Assembly: GCA_000773965.1 (NCBI GenBank)
Contig: JRUP01000002.1
Span: 248,001-312,000 of the forward strand
Direction: 5' to 3'
DNA: 64,000 nt
Source of the DNA: Enterobacter cancerogenus
GTDB lineage: Bacteria > Pseudomonadota > Gammaproteobacteria > Enterobacterales > Enterobacteriaceae
Below the pieces are notes generated by a model. It worked only from the letters and a program-made list of their open reading frames with translations, was not told the DNA's origin and did not search any database. The translations under genes were made by a program, and so were the position numbers. Of this stretch, positions 35,754 to 45,667 are shown piece after piece. Position 1 is the first letter of the stretch; each line of letters starts with the position of its first letter.

Positions 35754-37316
35754 TTAAAGCCGCCCCTTCAGTTTTAGCTCGGATTCGATTGTCGTATCGC
35801 GGGCGGTTTTTTGACGGCTTGCGCCCCACACTTCGTCATACTCATAGCCGGTAAGATCTTTAATCACCCCACGCGTTTCGGCATCGCAACCTCTCGCCGT
35901 GCCACCCAGTTTGCGACGCGCCACCTCTTTAATCAGCAGCTTGTGGCTGCGCTGTGTCAGCTTGAACTTAAAGGTCAGCCAGAAACTCGCCGCCAGCAGT
36001 GCCGTGGTGACAAACACCATCAACCCGACAATCGCATGGATGGCGCTCTCCGGTTGCGCGCCGTTGCCTTTCACAAAACCACTCTCCTGCAGCACGATAC
36101 CAATCATGAAAATGGCAATGGCCACCGAGCTTTTGCGCGTCAACACCATCACCCCGGCGAAAATCCCTTCACGCCGTTTACAGGTGACCATCTCATCAAT
36201 ATCGGGAATGAAGCTGTAGATGTTCCACGGGATGTAAAACAGCCCGGCGCGCACGATGCCCAAAAACAGAAAGACCGCGCTGAACAGCAACGTGGGCACC
36301 TGCCATTGCCACAAATACACGGCAAACAGGAACACGAAGACGGCGGCGATACTCAGGTAGGAAATACGCAGCGCGTTGGAGGGCGTCATATTAAAGCGGC
36401 CAAGCAGCATCATGAAAATGAAAGTGCCGGGAATCGACATAAACATCATGTTACTTAGCAGCAGTGAAGCCAGTGAGGCATCCTGCTTCAGGCCGTAGAT
36501 CACGAAATAGGTGAATACCGCCAGAAAGGCATCCATCGCGGTGAAGGAGCAGATATAAATCAGCAGATGCTGGCGAAAGGCTCTGATTTTGAAAGATGAA
36601 GCCAGATCGACAAACAGATACTTCAGGTGCGCTTTAAGGCTGCCCTGGCGCGCAGAGTGTTGCGCCACCTCCTCTTCCGGCTGGATATCTTTGGCCTCCC
36701 AGGTGGTGAGCCAGGTAATAAAAACCGCCACGCAGTAGATCACCGAGAAGATGACGCCGGTCAGCGTATAGGTAATGGCGTTGTCTTTGCCGGTATAGGT
36801 CATGATGATGCCCGGCACCGAGACGGCGAGAAAACTCCCGAGTGCTGAGAACATAAGGCGTACCCCCGACAGCCGCGTGCGCTCGCTGAAACGGTTGGTC
36901 ATCTCCGAGGACAAGGTTTCCCAGGGCACCAGCACCATTGCCGACAGCAGTTCGATGGTGAGATAAGTGCCGAGATAGTACCAGTAGCCCATATCCGTCA
37001 CCCACAGTGCACCATACAGCAGCATCAAGGGAGAGGAGATCAGCAGGAAGAAACGGCGGCGGCCAAATTTACGCCCCAGCCAGGTGTTGCCGAAGTTGTC
37101 AGTAATGTAGCCCATGATCGGGCTTAATATCGCATCGATGACGCGGGCGATGGCAAATATCGAGCCCGCTTCAAACACCGATAATCCGCAGTAGGTGGTA
37201 TAGAAAAACAGCAACCAGGTGCCAATCACCGCAAAGGCACCGCCGCCAAAGAGATCCGTCAGGCCGTAGCCGATCGCGACGCCATAACCGACGCGACGTT
37301 CTGTAGGTTTAACCAT
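35754..37316 (-). CDS. GPH family (MelB-like) glycoside/sugar symporter
   Basis: A 520-residue membrane protein with 12 predicted spans and a polar C-terminal tail of about 60 residues. N-terminal features are VGYGVAIGYGLTDLFGGG and the RVIDAILSPIMGYITDN block with the Asp that binds the cation in MelB-type carriers. Two-half MFS fold with WLGRKFGRRRFFLL in loop 2-3. It is third in a unit with two Gfo/Idh/MocA dehydrogenases, 104 bp behind them, so it probably imports the sugar or glycoside they oxidise. The LacI gene across the divergent region is the expected regulator. Confidence 0.8.
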   Translation of the reverse strand: MVKPTERRVGYGVAIGYGLTDLFGGGAFAVIGTWLLFFYTTYCGLSVFEAGSIFAIARVIDAILSPIMGYITDNFGNTWLGRKFGRRRFFLLISSPLMLLYGALWVTDMGYWYYLGTYLTIELLSAMVLVPWETLSSEMTNRFSERTRLSGVRLMFSALGSFLAVSVPGIIMTYTGKDNAITYTLTGVIFSVIYCVAVFITWLTTWEAKDIQPEEEVAQHSARQGSLKAHLKYLFVDLASSFKIRAFRQHLLIYICSFTAMDAFLAVFTYFVIYGLKQDASLASLLLSNMMFMSIPGTFIFMMLLGRFNMTPSNALRISYLSIAAVFVFLFAVYLWQWQVPTLLFSAVFLFLGIVRAGLFYIPWNIYSFIPDIDEMVTCKRREGIFAGVMVLTRKSSVAIAIFMIGIVLQESGFVKGNGAQPESAIHAIVGLMVFVTTALLAASFWLTFKFKLTQRSHKLLIKEVARRKLGGTARGCDAETRGVIKDLTGYEYDEVWGASRQKTARDTTIESELKLKGRL

Positions 37317-37420
37317 CGATCCGATTCCTGTTCTGGTAGGGTATGTAATAGCGGCAAGGTGCTATGCCCTGCCGCCGTTGTTATCAACAGAATTGGAAAT
37401 CAACTGAATAAACGAATGCG

Positions 37421-38485
37421 TTATCCGGCGTTGGCGAGCATCTGTGCCTTCACGCACAGTTCCGCCGCTTTGAAAGCATGCGTTTGCGTCATCGCATGCT
37501 CGGTGCGGTGGAGGCAGTCATTGATGAGCTGTCCGAAGAACGGGAAGCCCACTTCACCGGAAACGGCATAGCGGAACTCTCCTTCTTTGTTCACCAGATA
37601 CACCACGTCCTGCTCACCGCGTGTGAGATCGGTGTATTTGCGGATCTCGATATAACCGTCAGTACCGAGCAGCGTCATGCGCCCATCACCCCAGGTGGAT
37701 AAGCCATCCGGCGTAAACCAGTCGCAGCGGAAGTAGCCGGTGGCGCCGTTCTCACCCGCCAGCATCGCATCGCCAAAGTCCTCAAATTGCGGATGCTGTG
37801 GATGGCGGAAATTCCGCACCTGGCTTGCCACCACCGTGGCTTCGCTGTTTCCGGTGTAGTAGAGGAATTGCTCAATTTGATGGCTGCCGATGTCGCACAA
37901 AATGCCGCCGAAATAGCGACGCTGATAGAACCAGTCGGGCCGTCCGGTGCCTTCACGATGTGGACCGGTTCCCAATGTTTGCACCACCTGGCCGATAGCC
38001 CCTTTCTCTACCAGCTGTCCAGCAAACACCGCGCTCTCTACATGCAGACGTTCGCTGTAATACACCGCATATTTGCGCCCGGTTTTGGCACACATCGCTT
38101 TGGCATCCTCCAGCTGTTCAAGGCTGGTGAGCGGGGCTTTATCCGTGAAGTAATCCTTGCCCGCTGCCATCACTTTCAGCCCCAGCGCACAGCGTTCCGA
38201 CGGAATCGCCGCACCTGCCACCAGTTGTACCTGCGTATCGGCCAGAATGGTCTCCAGCGAATCGGCGATCTGCACCTGCGGGAACTGCTGCACAAACTTA
38301 TCGACTTTGGCGGCATCGGGATCGTATACCCACTTCAGCGTGGCCCCGGCTTCGGTCAGGCCATTGCACATACCGTAAATGTGGCCGTGATCCAGCCCGG
38401 CGGCGGCAATGAAAAATTCCCCCGGTTGCACCACCGGGTGCGGTTTGCCTTTCGGCGCGTAGTTCATGCCATCCTGCTTATTCAT
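37421..38485 (-). CDS. Gfo/Idh/MocA family oxidoreductase
   Basis: A 354-residue NAD(P)-dependent dehydrogenase of the Gfo/Idh/MocA family. The Rossmann opening is changed (FFIAAAGLDHGHIYGMCNGL instead of GxGxxG), with DKAPLTSLEQLEDA replacing the usual EKP segment and DIGSHQIEQFLYY the catalytic-His region. Such altered openings occur in family members working on glycosides. The ATG at 38485 follows GTGAGGAAA. It is 10 bases behind the second dehydrogenase gene. The substrate is unknown. Confidence 0.8.
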   Translation of the reverse strand: MNKQDGMNYAPKGKPHPVVQPGEFFIAAAGLDHGHIYGMCNGLTEAGATLKWVYDPDAAKVDKFVQQFPQVQIADSLETILADTQVQLVAGAAIPSERCALGLKVMAAGKDYFTDKAPLTSLEQLEDAKAMCAKTGRKYAVYYSERLHVESAVFAGQLVEKGAIGQVVQTLGTGPHREGTGRPDWFYQRRYFGGILCDIGSHQIEQFLYYTGNSEATVVASQVRNFRHPQHPQFEDFGDAMLAGENGATGYFRCDWFTPDGLSTWGDGRMTLLGTDGYIEIRKYTDLTRGEQDVVYLVNKEGEFRYAVSGEVGFPFFGQLINDCLHRTEHAMTQTHAFKAAELCVKAQMLANAG

Positions 38486-38495
38486 GGTTGTTTCC

Positions 38496-39665
38496 TCACG
38501 CAAAGTTTTTGCCCAGTGGGATGTCATCGACATCGGCGAAGTTATCGACCGAAGCCTGTTTTTCGTAGAAGTGCGGTGCATGGGCGATCAGCCCGCCGGT
38601 GCGGTAGAAGGCATCATTTATGGCGATCGGTAACGACACAATGCTGTTGGTGATAGCCGATTTGTAGATGGCGGTAATCAGTTCCAACGAGCGTTTGCCC
38701 TGCTCACCATCAATCAGCGGTGCACGCTGCTGTTCGATCGCCGAGAAGAAGTCATCGACCTGTCCGGCGTGCAGTGTCCATGTGAGCGGTGCCGTGCTGG
38801 CATGAAAGCGATCCAGCTCCTGCTCCAGCGCCAGATTGTTCTCTTTTTCCGGGAAGCCGTTCTCCGCCGCCTGCATGGCGACCGCTTTCCACGGCGCAGA
38901 GAGGCGCGCTTTTTCTCCCTGCAGCACGATTTTCTGATCTTCACCGTGATGCACAACGGAAGCGGTCAACTGCGCCAGCGTGCCATTGGGGTAGCGGAAA
39001 ATCGCGGCGCTGAGGTCTTCCACTTCGGCATTGTCATGCGCCACGTTGCCGATCATCGCCACCACTTCACTGGGCGCACCGAGCATCCATTGCATCGCAT
39101 CGATGTGGTGGACCGCATGGTTGAGCGTGCAGCCACCGCCCTCTTTTTCCCAGGTGCCGCGCCACCACAGGTCGTAGTACGAATGGCCACGCCACCAGAA
39201 TGAATCGATTTGCGCGTGGCAAATTTTGCCCGCCAGGCCCGAATCCACCGCCGCTTTCAACTGCCAGAACGCGTCGGTGAAGCGGTTCTGCGCCACCACT
39301 GACAGAATTTTGCCACTGGCTTTTTGCGCGGCGATCATGGCATCGCACTCCTCCAGCGAGGCCGCCATCGGTTTCTCGCACAGCACATGCTTGCCCGCCT
39401 GCAGGGCCGCAATGGTGTTTTCCGCATGCACATAAGGCGGTGTACAGACGTCGACCACGTCGATGTCCGCGCCCTCGGCCAGCATTGCGCGGTGATCCTG
39501 GTAAACCCGCACATCGTGCAGGCCGTAGCGCTGCAATTTCTCCCGCGCTTTTTCGGGATACACGTCCGCTACCGCGACAATTCTGCCGCGCTCAGGAAAC
39601 TGCAGAAACGCCTGGATATGTGAATTGGCAATATTGCCCATGCCCACTATCGCAATTTTTAACAT
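38496..39665 (-). CDS. Gfo/Idh/MocA family oxidoreductase
   Basis: A 389-residue NAD(P)-dependent sugar dehydrogenase. The Rossmann motif is IAIVGMGNIANSHIQAF, the lysine motif is CEKPMAAS (EKP, near residue 97), and GGGCTLNHAVHHIDAMQWM holds the catalytic His. First gene of the leftward unit with the second dehydrogenase and the symporter. Two dehydrogenases side by side suggest an oxidation-then-reduction scheme, as in epimerisation or 3-keto-glycoside routes; this is inference. Confidence 0.83.
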   Translation of the reverse strand: MLKIAIVGMGNIANSHIQAFLQFPERGRIVAVADVYPEKAREKLQRYGLHDVRVYQDHRAMLAEGADIDVVDVCTPPYVHAENTIAALQAGKHVLCEKPMAASLEECDAMIAAQKASGKILSVVAQNRFTDAFWQLKAAVDSGLAGKICHAQIDSFWWRGHSYYDLWWRGTWEKEGGGCTLNHAVHHIDAMQWMLGAPSEVVAMIGNVAHDNAEVEDLSAAIFRYPNGTLAQLTASVVHHGEDQKIVLQGEKARLSAPWKAVAMQAAENGFPEKENNLALEQELDRFHASTAPLTWTLHAGQVDDFFSAIEQQRAPLIDGEQGKRSLELITAIYKSAITNSIVSLPIAINDAFYRTGGLIAHAPHFYEKQASVDNFADVDDIPLGKNFA

Positions 39666-39820
39666 CGAGATTCTCCGCCGATAACCGCTGTTGAGGTGTC
39701 TGCGAGGAACATAAAAAAGCGCTGCGGGTCGGACAATCTGTTTTTGTGAGAATGCTCGCAGAGCGATACAGGAGTTTGTGAACCAAATGTAAAACCGTCT
39801 TAATATCAGTCCACTGCGTC

Positions 39821-39840
39821 TGCAAAAATTTGCAAAAATT
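39821..39840. promoter_or_regulatory. Direct repeat TGCAAAAATT x2 before the LacI gene
   Basis: TGCAAAAATT occurs twice head to tail, ending 21 bases before the LacI-gene ATG, in the 196-bp region divergent with the dehydrogenase genes. It may be an operator, but LacI proteins usually bind palindromes, so this is tentative. Confidence 0.3.
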
Positions 39841-39861
39841 GATTGGGATGGGGATCACACT

Positions 39862-40929
39862 ATGGCCGGCAAGCTCAGGATGGACGAAATTTCAGCAATC
39901 ACCGGCTACTCGGTGAGTACGGTTTCACGCGTGTTGAGCGGGAAATCCTACACTAGCGAAAAAGCGCGTGAGGCGATTGTCGACTGTGCGCGCAGGCTAG
40001 GTGTATTGCAGGAGATGGTGAGTGGTCGCCTGCTGATCAATGAGATTGTGGTGTTTGCCCCAGGGCGCACTTTCACGCCGCGTGGCGATCATTTTTACCA
40101 TGAGGTGACGCGCGGAATCGCCGAGGCCTGCGCATCGCATGATGTGCATATCAGCTATTGCCCACTGGAGGAACAGCGCGCCGATGTGAAGCTGTTTCTG
40201 GAAAAAGCCGGAGCAAAAAACATCAGCGCCATCATCATTATCGGCACCGACGATCAAGCGATCTTCAGTCTGGCGGCGTCACTCGGTAAACCCTGTGTGC
40301 TGATCAACTCACGCGATAAAGATATGCGGCTGGATGCGGTGTCACCCGATCATCGGGCAATTGGCTTTAGCGCCATGCAGCATCTGTTTGAGCAAGGCCA
40401 TCGCCGGGTATTGACTGTGACCTGTCTGCGGAGGGAAACACTGTTTTTGCGCCTGGAGGGGATCAAAGACGCCTATCGCCATTTTCATATGCCGTTTAAT
40501 GCCCAGCAGGATTTGATCGTCATCGAAGCCTACTCCTCGCAGGACACCGAGATCGCACTGAATCACTGGCTGGATACGCACCCACGCGATCAGTGGCCAG
40601 ATGTGATTCTGCCCGGCGGCAAAGGCATTATCACCGGCGTGCAGAACGCCCTGCTGTCGCGCGGTTTGCGCATTCCCGAAGATATTTCGCTGATGACCAC
40701 GGATCTAGCCAGTCGACTGGAGGGATCGCCGGAGATGCCCATCACCGGCTTCGCGGTGCCGTGCCGTGAACTGGGTTATGAGGCAATCCAGCTGATCCAG
40801 AATCGCCTTAATCGTCCGCAGTCGTCGATTTACAATCTGTTGTTGCAGGGAAAACTGGTGGATCGCGGCACGGTGGCGAATGCCACCCGCCATGCGGCAC
40901 GAGAAGAGATCCGCAACGCGTTTCCGTGA
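39862..40929 (+). CDS. LacI family transcriptional regulator
   Basis: A 355-residue regulator. The LacI helix-turn-helix is at residues about 7-28 (MDEISAITGYSVSTVSRVLS) followed by the hinge and a periplasmic-binding-like core (IIIIGTDDQAIFSLAASLG; HLFEQGHRRVLTVT; DISLMTTDLASRLEG). It is divergent from the dehydrogenase/symporter unit and probably represses it. The stop codon lies inside the conserved GTGAGGGTACCGCG of a fold-back repeat fragment, so the last residues may have been set by that insertion or erosion. The length is still normal. Confidence 0.87.
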   Translation: MAGKLRMDEISAITGYSVSTVSRVLSGKSYTSEKAREAIVDCARRLGVLQEMVSGRLLINEIVVFAPGRTFTPRGDHFYHEVTRGIAEACASHDVHISYCPLEEQRADVKLFLEKAGAKNISAIIIIGTDDQAIFSLAASLGKPCVLINSRDKDMRLDAVSPDHRAIGFSAMQHLFEQGHRRVLTVTCLRRETLFLRLEGIKDAYRHFHMPFNAQQDLIVIEAYSSQDTEIALNHWLDTHPRDQWPDVILPGGKGIITGVQNALLSRGLRIPEDISLMTTDLASRLEGSPEMPITGFAVPCRELGYEAIQLIQNRLNRPQSSIYNLLLQGKLVDRGTVANATRHAAREEIRNAFP

Positions 40930-40992
40930 GGGTACCGCGTCAGCGGCGCGAGGACCGCCGGCCCCTGAGCGGCACCAGATTGCGTTATCACC
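40926..40992 (+). repeat. Fragment of the type B fold-back repeat
   Basis: 67 bp matching the right third of the type B element: GTGAGGGTACCGCGTCAGCG at 40926, the GCGGCGCGAGGAC module, then a right arm ending TTATCACC. The left two thirds are absent. It begins at the stop codon of the LacI gene and, like the full copies, lies between convergent gene ends. Confidence 0.75.
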
Positions 40993-41054
40993 GGTCCGTC
41001 AACAGACAGCTTTCAACGCTACAGCAGGTGCGCACTCCTTGCGCACCGTTTTTC

Positions 41055-42950
41055 TTACAACTTAAAGCTCTGCACCACCAGCTCGAGCTGCACGCTCTGC
41101 TCTTCCATGGCGCGCGCGGCAGCCGACACCTGCTCGACCAGCGCGGCATTCTGCTGGGTGCTGCCATCCAGCTGCGTGATTGCCAGATTAACCTGCTCAA
41201 TGCCCATACTCTGCTCACGACTGGCGGACATGATTTCGCTCATCAGGGTGGTCACGCTGCTCACGCCCTGCATCAGCTCATCCATGGTTTGACCGGCTTG
41301 TTCCACCAGCTGGCTGCCGGTATCGATATTCGCCACTGACTCTTCAATCAGCTTCTTGATCTCACGCGCTGAGTTAGCGGAGCGCTGCGCCAGATTTCGC
41401 ACTTCTGACGCCACCACGGCAAATCCACGCCCCTGCTCACCCGCTCGGGCCGCTTCCACCGCCGCGTTAAGTGCGAGGATATTGGTCTGGAAGGCGATGC
41501 TGTCAATCACGCTGATGATATCCACCACTTTACGGGATGAGTGATTAATCGCGCCCATGGTGGTGACCACCTGACGCACCACGTCCGTTCCGCGCGCCGC
41601 CACCTGCGAGGCACCGTCCGCCAGCTGATTGGCGTGGGTAGCATTGTCAGCGTTCTGACGTACCGTGCCAGTCAGCTCTTCCATTGACGCGGCGGTTTCA
41701 ACAATCGAACTCGCCTGCGATTCAGTACGCGCAGACAGATCGGCATTGCCGCTGGCAATTTCACGCGAGGCAGAGGTAATCGCCAGTGCGCTGTCGCCCA
41801 CCTGACGCATCAGCCCCTGCAGATACTCAATAAACTGGTTAAAACTTTGCGCCACCGCGTTAAATTCCGGGCTGTTGCTGGCAGGCAGACGCTGAGTTAA
41901 ATCCGCGCCGCCGGTCGACAGGGCTTCGATATTGCGGTTCAGCAGGCTAAGACGTTTCATCATGGCGCGCACAAAGCCGAGCAGCACCAGCAGCAGGATC
42001 ACCGCCAGCGGGATCTGCACCAGGCCCAGGCGAGTCAGCATGCTGTGGGTTTGCGCATCCAGCAAACTGGATGGCACATCGCTGGCAAGATACCACGGGC
42101 TACCGGCAATCGCCTGCAGGAACAGCGTGTGCTCGCCATCTTCGCCTTTAAAGGTGGTTTGCGTAGGCTGATGACCTGCCTTGCTCAGCAAACCTTTCAG
42201 CGCACCCGCCATCGGCAGCTGCGTATCCGCGAGATTTTCCAGCTTCGGTGCACCTTCCAGCAGTGCGGCGTTGCCCACCACTTTGCCATCCGCTTCAACG
42301 ATCAACACACGACCGTGAATGGCGTCGCCCATCTGTTTCGCCAGTTGGTTGAAGAAACCGAGCGTTACGTCGATGGTTGATACCCCCCACACCGTGCCAT
42401 CACGATAAATCGCCATCGCACAGTTGGTACGCGGCTGCGGGCTGGCCGCATCCTGATAGGCTTTAGCCCAGGCACATTGCCCTTTGGCCGCGGCCATACC
42501 GTCTTTGTACCACGGCTGCTCCCAGTATTTGTCCGCTGCATCGGAGTTCCAGTAAGTGTTGACCTGTAACTGGTTGCTGGCGTTACGGGCGAAGAACGAA
42601 CTGTCTTTTTCCTTCGCCGGATCGCGGCGATTAGGCAGCGGCCAGATACCACCGCCAAACACGTTGCTGTCCTGATACTGGTTCACCAGCGCCGGCAGCA
42701 AGTTGTCGATGGCCGCGCTATCCATCACGCCTGCGGCTTCGGTAATGGCACGTTGCTGCGCCTGCACGCGGTTCATCTGTTCGACAATACGTCCCGCCAG
42801 GCCATCCACCTCATAGCGCACTAATCGGCTTTCGTTTTGACTCAACTGCGGTGCCACAAACTGATTGATCACCACCACGGTAACCAGCATCAGCACCACG
42901 AAAAATGCGACCAACGTCGCGGTAAAACGAGATTGTGTAGTTTTTAACAT
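41055..42950 (-). CDS. Methyl-accepting chemotaxis protein
   Basis: A 631-residue inner-membrane chemoreceptor. The first span is near residues 10-30 ([17 protein letters not shown]), then a periplasmic dCache-type sensor (Cys-containing block near [20 protein letters not shown]), a second span near 300-322 ([14 protein letters not shown]), a HAMP region and the signalling hairpin with [20 protein letters not shown]. No C-terminal NWETF-type pentapeptide is visible (it ends QSFKL), so CheR/CheB would have to be recruited otherwise. The ATG at 42950 gives the right N-terminus. No other chemotaxis gene is adjacent. The ligand is unknown. Confidence 0.9.
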   Translation of the reverse strand: MLKTTQSRFTATLVAFFVVLMLVTVVVINQFVAPQLSQNESRLVRYEVDGLAGRIVEQMNRVQAQQRAITEAAGVMDSAAIDNLLPALVNQYQDSNVFGGGIWPLPNRRDPAKEKDSSFFARNASNQLQVNTYWNSDAADKYWEQPWYKDGMAAAKGQCAWAKAYQDAASPQPRTNCAMAIYRDGTVWGVSTIDVTLGFFNQLAKQMGDAIHGRVLIVEADGKVVGNAALLEGAPKLENLADTQLPMAGALKGLLSKAGHQPTQTTFKGEDGEHTLFLQAIAGSPWYLASDVPSSLLDAQTHSMLTRLGLVQIPLAVILLLVLLGFVRAMMKRLSLLNRNIEALSTGGADLTQRLPASNSPEFNAVAQSFNQFIEYLQGLMRQVGDSALAITSASREIASGNADLSARTESQASSIVETAASMEELTGTVRQNADNATHANQLADGASQVAARGTDVVRQVVTTMGAINHSSRKVVDIISVIDSIAFQTNILALNAAVEAARAGEQGRGFAVVASEVRNLAQRSANSAREIKKLIEESVANIDTGSQLVEQAGQTMDELMQGVSSVTTLMSEIMSASREQSMGIEQVNLAITQLDGSTQQNAALVEQVSAAARAMEEQSVQLELVVQSFKL

Positions 42951-43125
42951 CAGTGTGCCCTTACCCTGGTTGGCGAGTTGCCTGATCGAGGTTAACGGCG
43001 TGTTACAGAGGAACTTGAGGTGAGCAAGATCACAAAAATGCAAATAGTTGATTTAGGTGATCATTAGGAGGGTGACTAACGTTGCGCTTACTCATCAGGG
43101 TGCGGGCAACCGCCCGCAGAGAGGG

Positions 43126-44235
43126 CTATTGCGGCGGATCCACCACTTCCTGACGTGGCCGAAATATATGGTCATTACCTTCTGCCTGCAAACGCTGCAG
43201 CAGCTGTTGTCCACCGCGATCGTCGGCCTGAGCAAACTGACGTTCCGCTTCGGTGATCGGTGTCGCCCACAGCAGATTCGGTCGATCGCCATCGCGTTTA
43301 GGTAAACGAAATTGTGCCGCTTCCGGTGCCAGGCCATTGGCCAGCAAGAAACTCTCGAAGCCCACTGGCGCCACTTCCGATGCCAGCGTGTGACCTTCGC
43401 CAATCCACGTCAGACGCGCCCACGGCAGGTGCGCGAATTCCGCCAGCGCACTGGCCATCTGCACCGCGTTGGCTTCGGTCATCACTTCACCGTCTACTGC
43501 CATCGCCAGCTCAACACGGCGGTACTGCGGAGCCAGCTCATCAAACAGATAATCCACCTGCGGCATGGGTCGAATCCCCATACCCAGCGTGAGAAAAACC
43601 CACACGCCATTGTGCCAGTGCTGAGAGATGGCCATTGGCGGCCAGCTCCCTTGATCGATAGCGTAATACTTTACCGACTCACCAAACTGCGCCTGGTAGC
43701 ACTGCATCAGCTCATGCTGCACGACATCCCACAGATGGCCGTCATGCCAGTCACGCCAGAAGTGGCGCTGCTGCTCGGCGCGTGCATAGTAATCATTGGT
43801 GGAAGCGGATCCGAGCGGTGCGGTCAGGCGATTCTCTTTGATGCAGCCAGCAGAGAAACTCACCTGCTTATCCTGATACAGACTCCAGCCGGGGATCACC
43901 GCCAGCAGTTGGCCGTAATACCACAGGGCTGCACCGTCATCACTCGGTTCCCACAAAATCTGTAGACCGGCAGGATCGAGCATCGGTTCGGCTTCTAAGG
44001 TGCGGCAATACTCTGCGCTGAGCAAAGGCGCAATGCCCTGCTCCATCGCTTCACGATCTTCACGCGCCGGTGCAGGCAACAGATTGCGCAGCCAGCAGCC
44101 GCGCACCGCATACTGACTGCGAAACAGATCGTTGGGCCAGATGTAAAAGTAGGCCGTGCGCGCATCCTGTTCGACGATGGCGGTCAGTGTGTTTTGCTGA
44201 TTTGGCACCTCAGCAATCAGAGGTTGGTGTGTCAT
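43126..44235 (-). CDS. Suppressor of fused (SUFU) domain protein
   Basis: A 369-residue cytoplasmic protein. The middle part resembles bacterial SUFU-domain proteins: SVKYYAIDQGSWPPMAISQH, then VWVFLTLGMGIRPMP, YRRVELAMA, GEGHTL and a final LLWATPITEAERQFA. The domain is named after an animal Hedgehog-pathway protein; in bacteria it is often linked to immunity to polymorphic toxins, and its role is mostly unknown. The N-terminal 100 residues show nothing I recognise. The start at 44235 has GAGG before it. It stands alone, with no toxin gene beside it. Confidence 0.6.
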   Translation of the reverse strand: MTHQPLIAEVPNQQNTLTAIVEQDARTAYFYIWPNDLFRSQYAVRGCWLRNLLPAPAREDREAMEQGIAPLLSAEYCRTLEAEPMLDPAGLQILWEPSDDGAALWYYGQLLAVIPGWSLYQDKQVSFSAGCIKENRLTAPLGSASTNDYYARAEQQRHFWRDWHDGHLWDVVQHELMQCYQAQFGESVKYYAIDQGSWPPMAISQHWHNGVWVFLTLGMGIRPMPQVDYLFDELAPQYRRVELAMAVDGEVMTEANAVQMASALAEFAHLPWARLTWIGEGHTLASEVAPVGFESFLLANGLAPEAAQFRLPKRDGDRPNLLWATPITEAERQFAQADDRGGQQLLQRLQAEGNDHIFRPRQEVVDPPQ

Positions 44236-44460
44236 AACGCCTCGACAAAGCCTTGAGGGATCCATTTTCCCTGAGAATAGAGCAGGATCGGCACTCGCAC
44301 CATGTGACACAAGGGTAAAACTCTCAAAGTGCAGTCAGGAAGCGTGAGAATGATTGATGAATGCCAGCACAACGCCCTGACAAACTTCAAATTAATTCGC
44401 GATTCATTTGCCGCCTCGCATGCTATTGTCTGCACATTCCTCCTTACGGAGCTGCTCAGC

Positions 44461-44754
44461 ATGGTGCTGCAAAACCTCGATTTGAACCTGCGCGATGTCG
44501 TGATTTTCGCGATTTTAGTGTGGCTGTTTCTTCGCTATACATGGGTGATGTCAGCGCTCACGCTTATACTCGGTGGTGCGGTGCTATTGGTGTTGTTACC
44601 CATCGACATTTACTACAGCTTGCTGCCATTAGCGCTGCTGGGAGTGGGATTAGGGATGCTGCTTCATCATTATCAGCAGCGCCAGCTCACCCTTAAACGT
44701 GAAGCCCGCACACCGCGCACCTACACCAAAAAGCAGGACGAGCTGCATTTGTAG
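44461..44754 (+). CDS. Small inner-membrane protein, unknown function
   Basis: A 97-residue protein with three hydrophobic segments (VVIFAILVWLFLRY; SALTLILGGAVLLVLL; LLPLALLGVGLGMLL) and a basic, polar C-terminal tail rich in Arg, Lys and Gln. The ATG at 44461 is used with CGGAG about 12 bases upstream; the open frame continues 44 codons further upstream without membrane character. It is convergent with the next gene, two bases apart. I do not recognise the family. Confidence 0.6.
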   Translation: MVLQNLDLNLRDVVIFAILVWLFLRYTWVMSALTLILGGAVLLVLLPIDIYYSLLPLALLGVGLGMLLHHYQQRQLTLKREARTPRTYTKKQDELHL

Positions 44755-44756
44755 CG

Positions 44757-45620
44757 TTAGCGTCCCATGCGTTGCATGGCGCGGGAATAAGCCCCGCGCT
44801 GAATCGACCAGCGCAGCAAACCGGCAATCACCGCGATCTCTTTATCCACGCGCCACTGTGTCAACGGGCTAATCGGCTGCTGAATTTGCTGTTGCGCCCA
44901 GTCCGGTAACAACCCCATCCCGGCTTTTAGCATCACCCGCATCGCCGGTTTCGCCTGCCAGCTTGGGGCCGGTGCATTGATTAATAGCTGCATCACTTCC
45001 AGCGTGCGTTCATCGCAAATCAGTTCCGGGCGCATGGCCTGCAGATAAGCCTCCACCGCCTGCACCGTTTTCGGCACCTTTTCCGCGCCCAGTGCTTCGG
45101 CGATGAGCGCCGCTTCATCGTAATAGCGATCCTGCTCGGCCAGTGAGAGCTGCGGATTTTTATAGCGCAGATGCGCGGCGAGGAAACGGCTGGTTTCGGC
45201 GACGTGCACCCAGGTGAGCAGATGCGGATCGCTGGCAGCATAAGGTTGCCCGGCATTATCGATACCTGTAACACGCAGATGGATGCGTTTAACGCGTTCA
45301 ATCAGGATATTGGCGTCTACCGTGTTACCAAAAGTGGTGACGGCGATAAACTGGCTGGTGCGCCGCAGACGGCCCAGCATGTCCTGACGGAAATTGGAGT
45401 GATCCCACACACCCGCCAGCGCGGCCGGATGCAGCATTTGCAGCATCAAGGCGCTAATGCCACCACACAACATCGAAGGAAAGTCGCCGTGCACGCGCCA
45501 GATCACATGGTCAGGGCCAAACAAACCCGGATCGCCCAGCGGCTGCGAAATATCGAATTCGTTGAGTGCGAGGCCGTTAAGACGAAAGACTTGCTGCTGG
45601 ATGCGGTTACGAAGATTCAT
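44757..45620 (-). CDS. Oxygenase MpaB family protein (DUF2236)
   Basis: A 287-residue protein of the MpaB/Lcp (latex-clearing) fold family, formerly DUF2236. Landmarks are VIWRVHGDFPSMLCGGISAL, LQMLHPAALAGVWDHSNF, RLRRTSQFIAVTTFG and LLTWVHVAETSRFL, with conserved His and Arg residues that in rubber oxygenase hold a b-type haem. The bacterial short members are mostly uncharacterised. The ATG at 45620 gives the family N-terminus although its ribosome site is poor. It is followed upstream by a 49-51 bp tandem repeat. Confidence 0.75.
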   Translation of the reverse strand: MNLRNRIQQQVFRLNGLALNEFDISQPLGDPGLFGPDHVIWRVHGDFPSMLCGGISALMLQMLHPAALAGVWDHSNFRQDMLGRLRRTSQFIAVTTFGNTVDANILIERVKRIHLRVTGIDNAGQPYAASDPHLLTWVHVAETSRFLAAHLRYKNPQLSLAEQDRYYDEAALIAEALGAEKVPKTVQAVEAYLQAMRPELICDERTLEVMQLLINAPAPSWQAKPAMRVMLKAGMGLLPDWAQQQIQQPISPLTQWRVDKEIAVIAGLLRWSIQRGAYSRAMQRMGR

Positions 45621-45667
45621 GGTGTCTGGATGATGAGCTGATTGACGTAGCAGGCATAAATGCCAAC

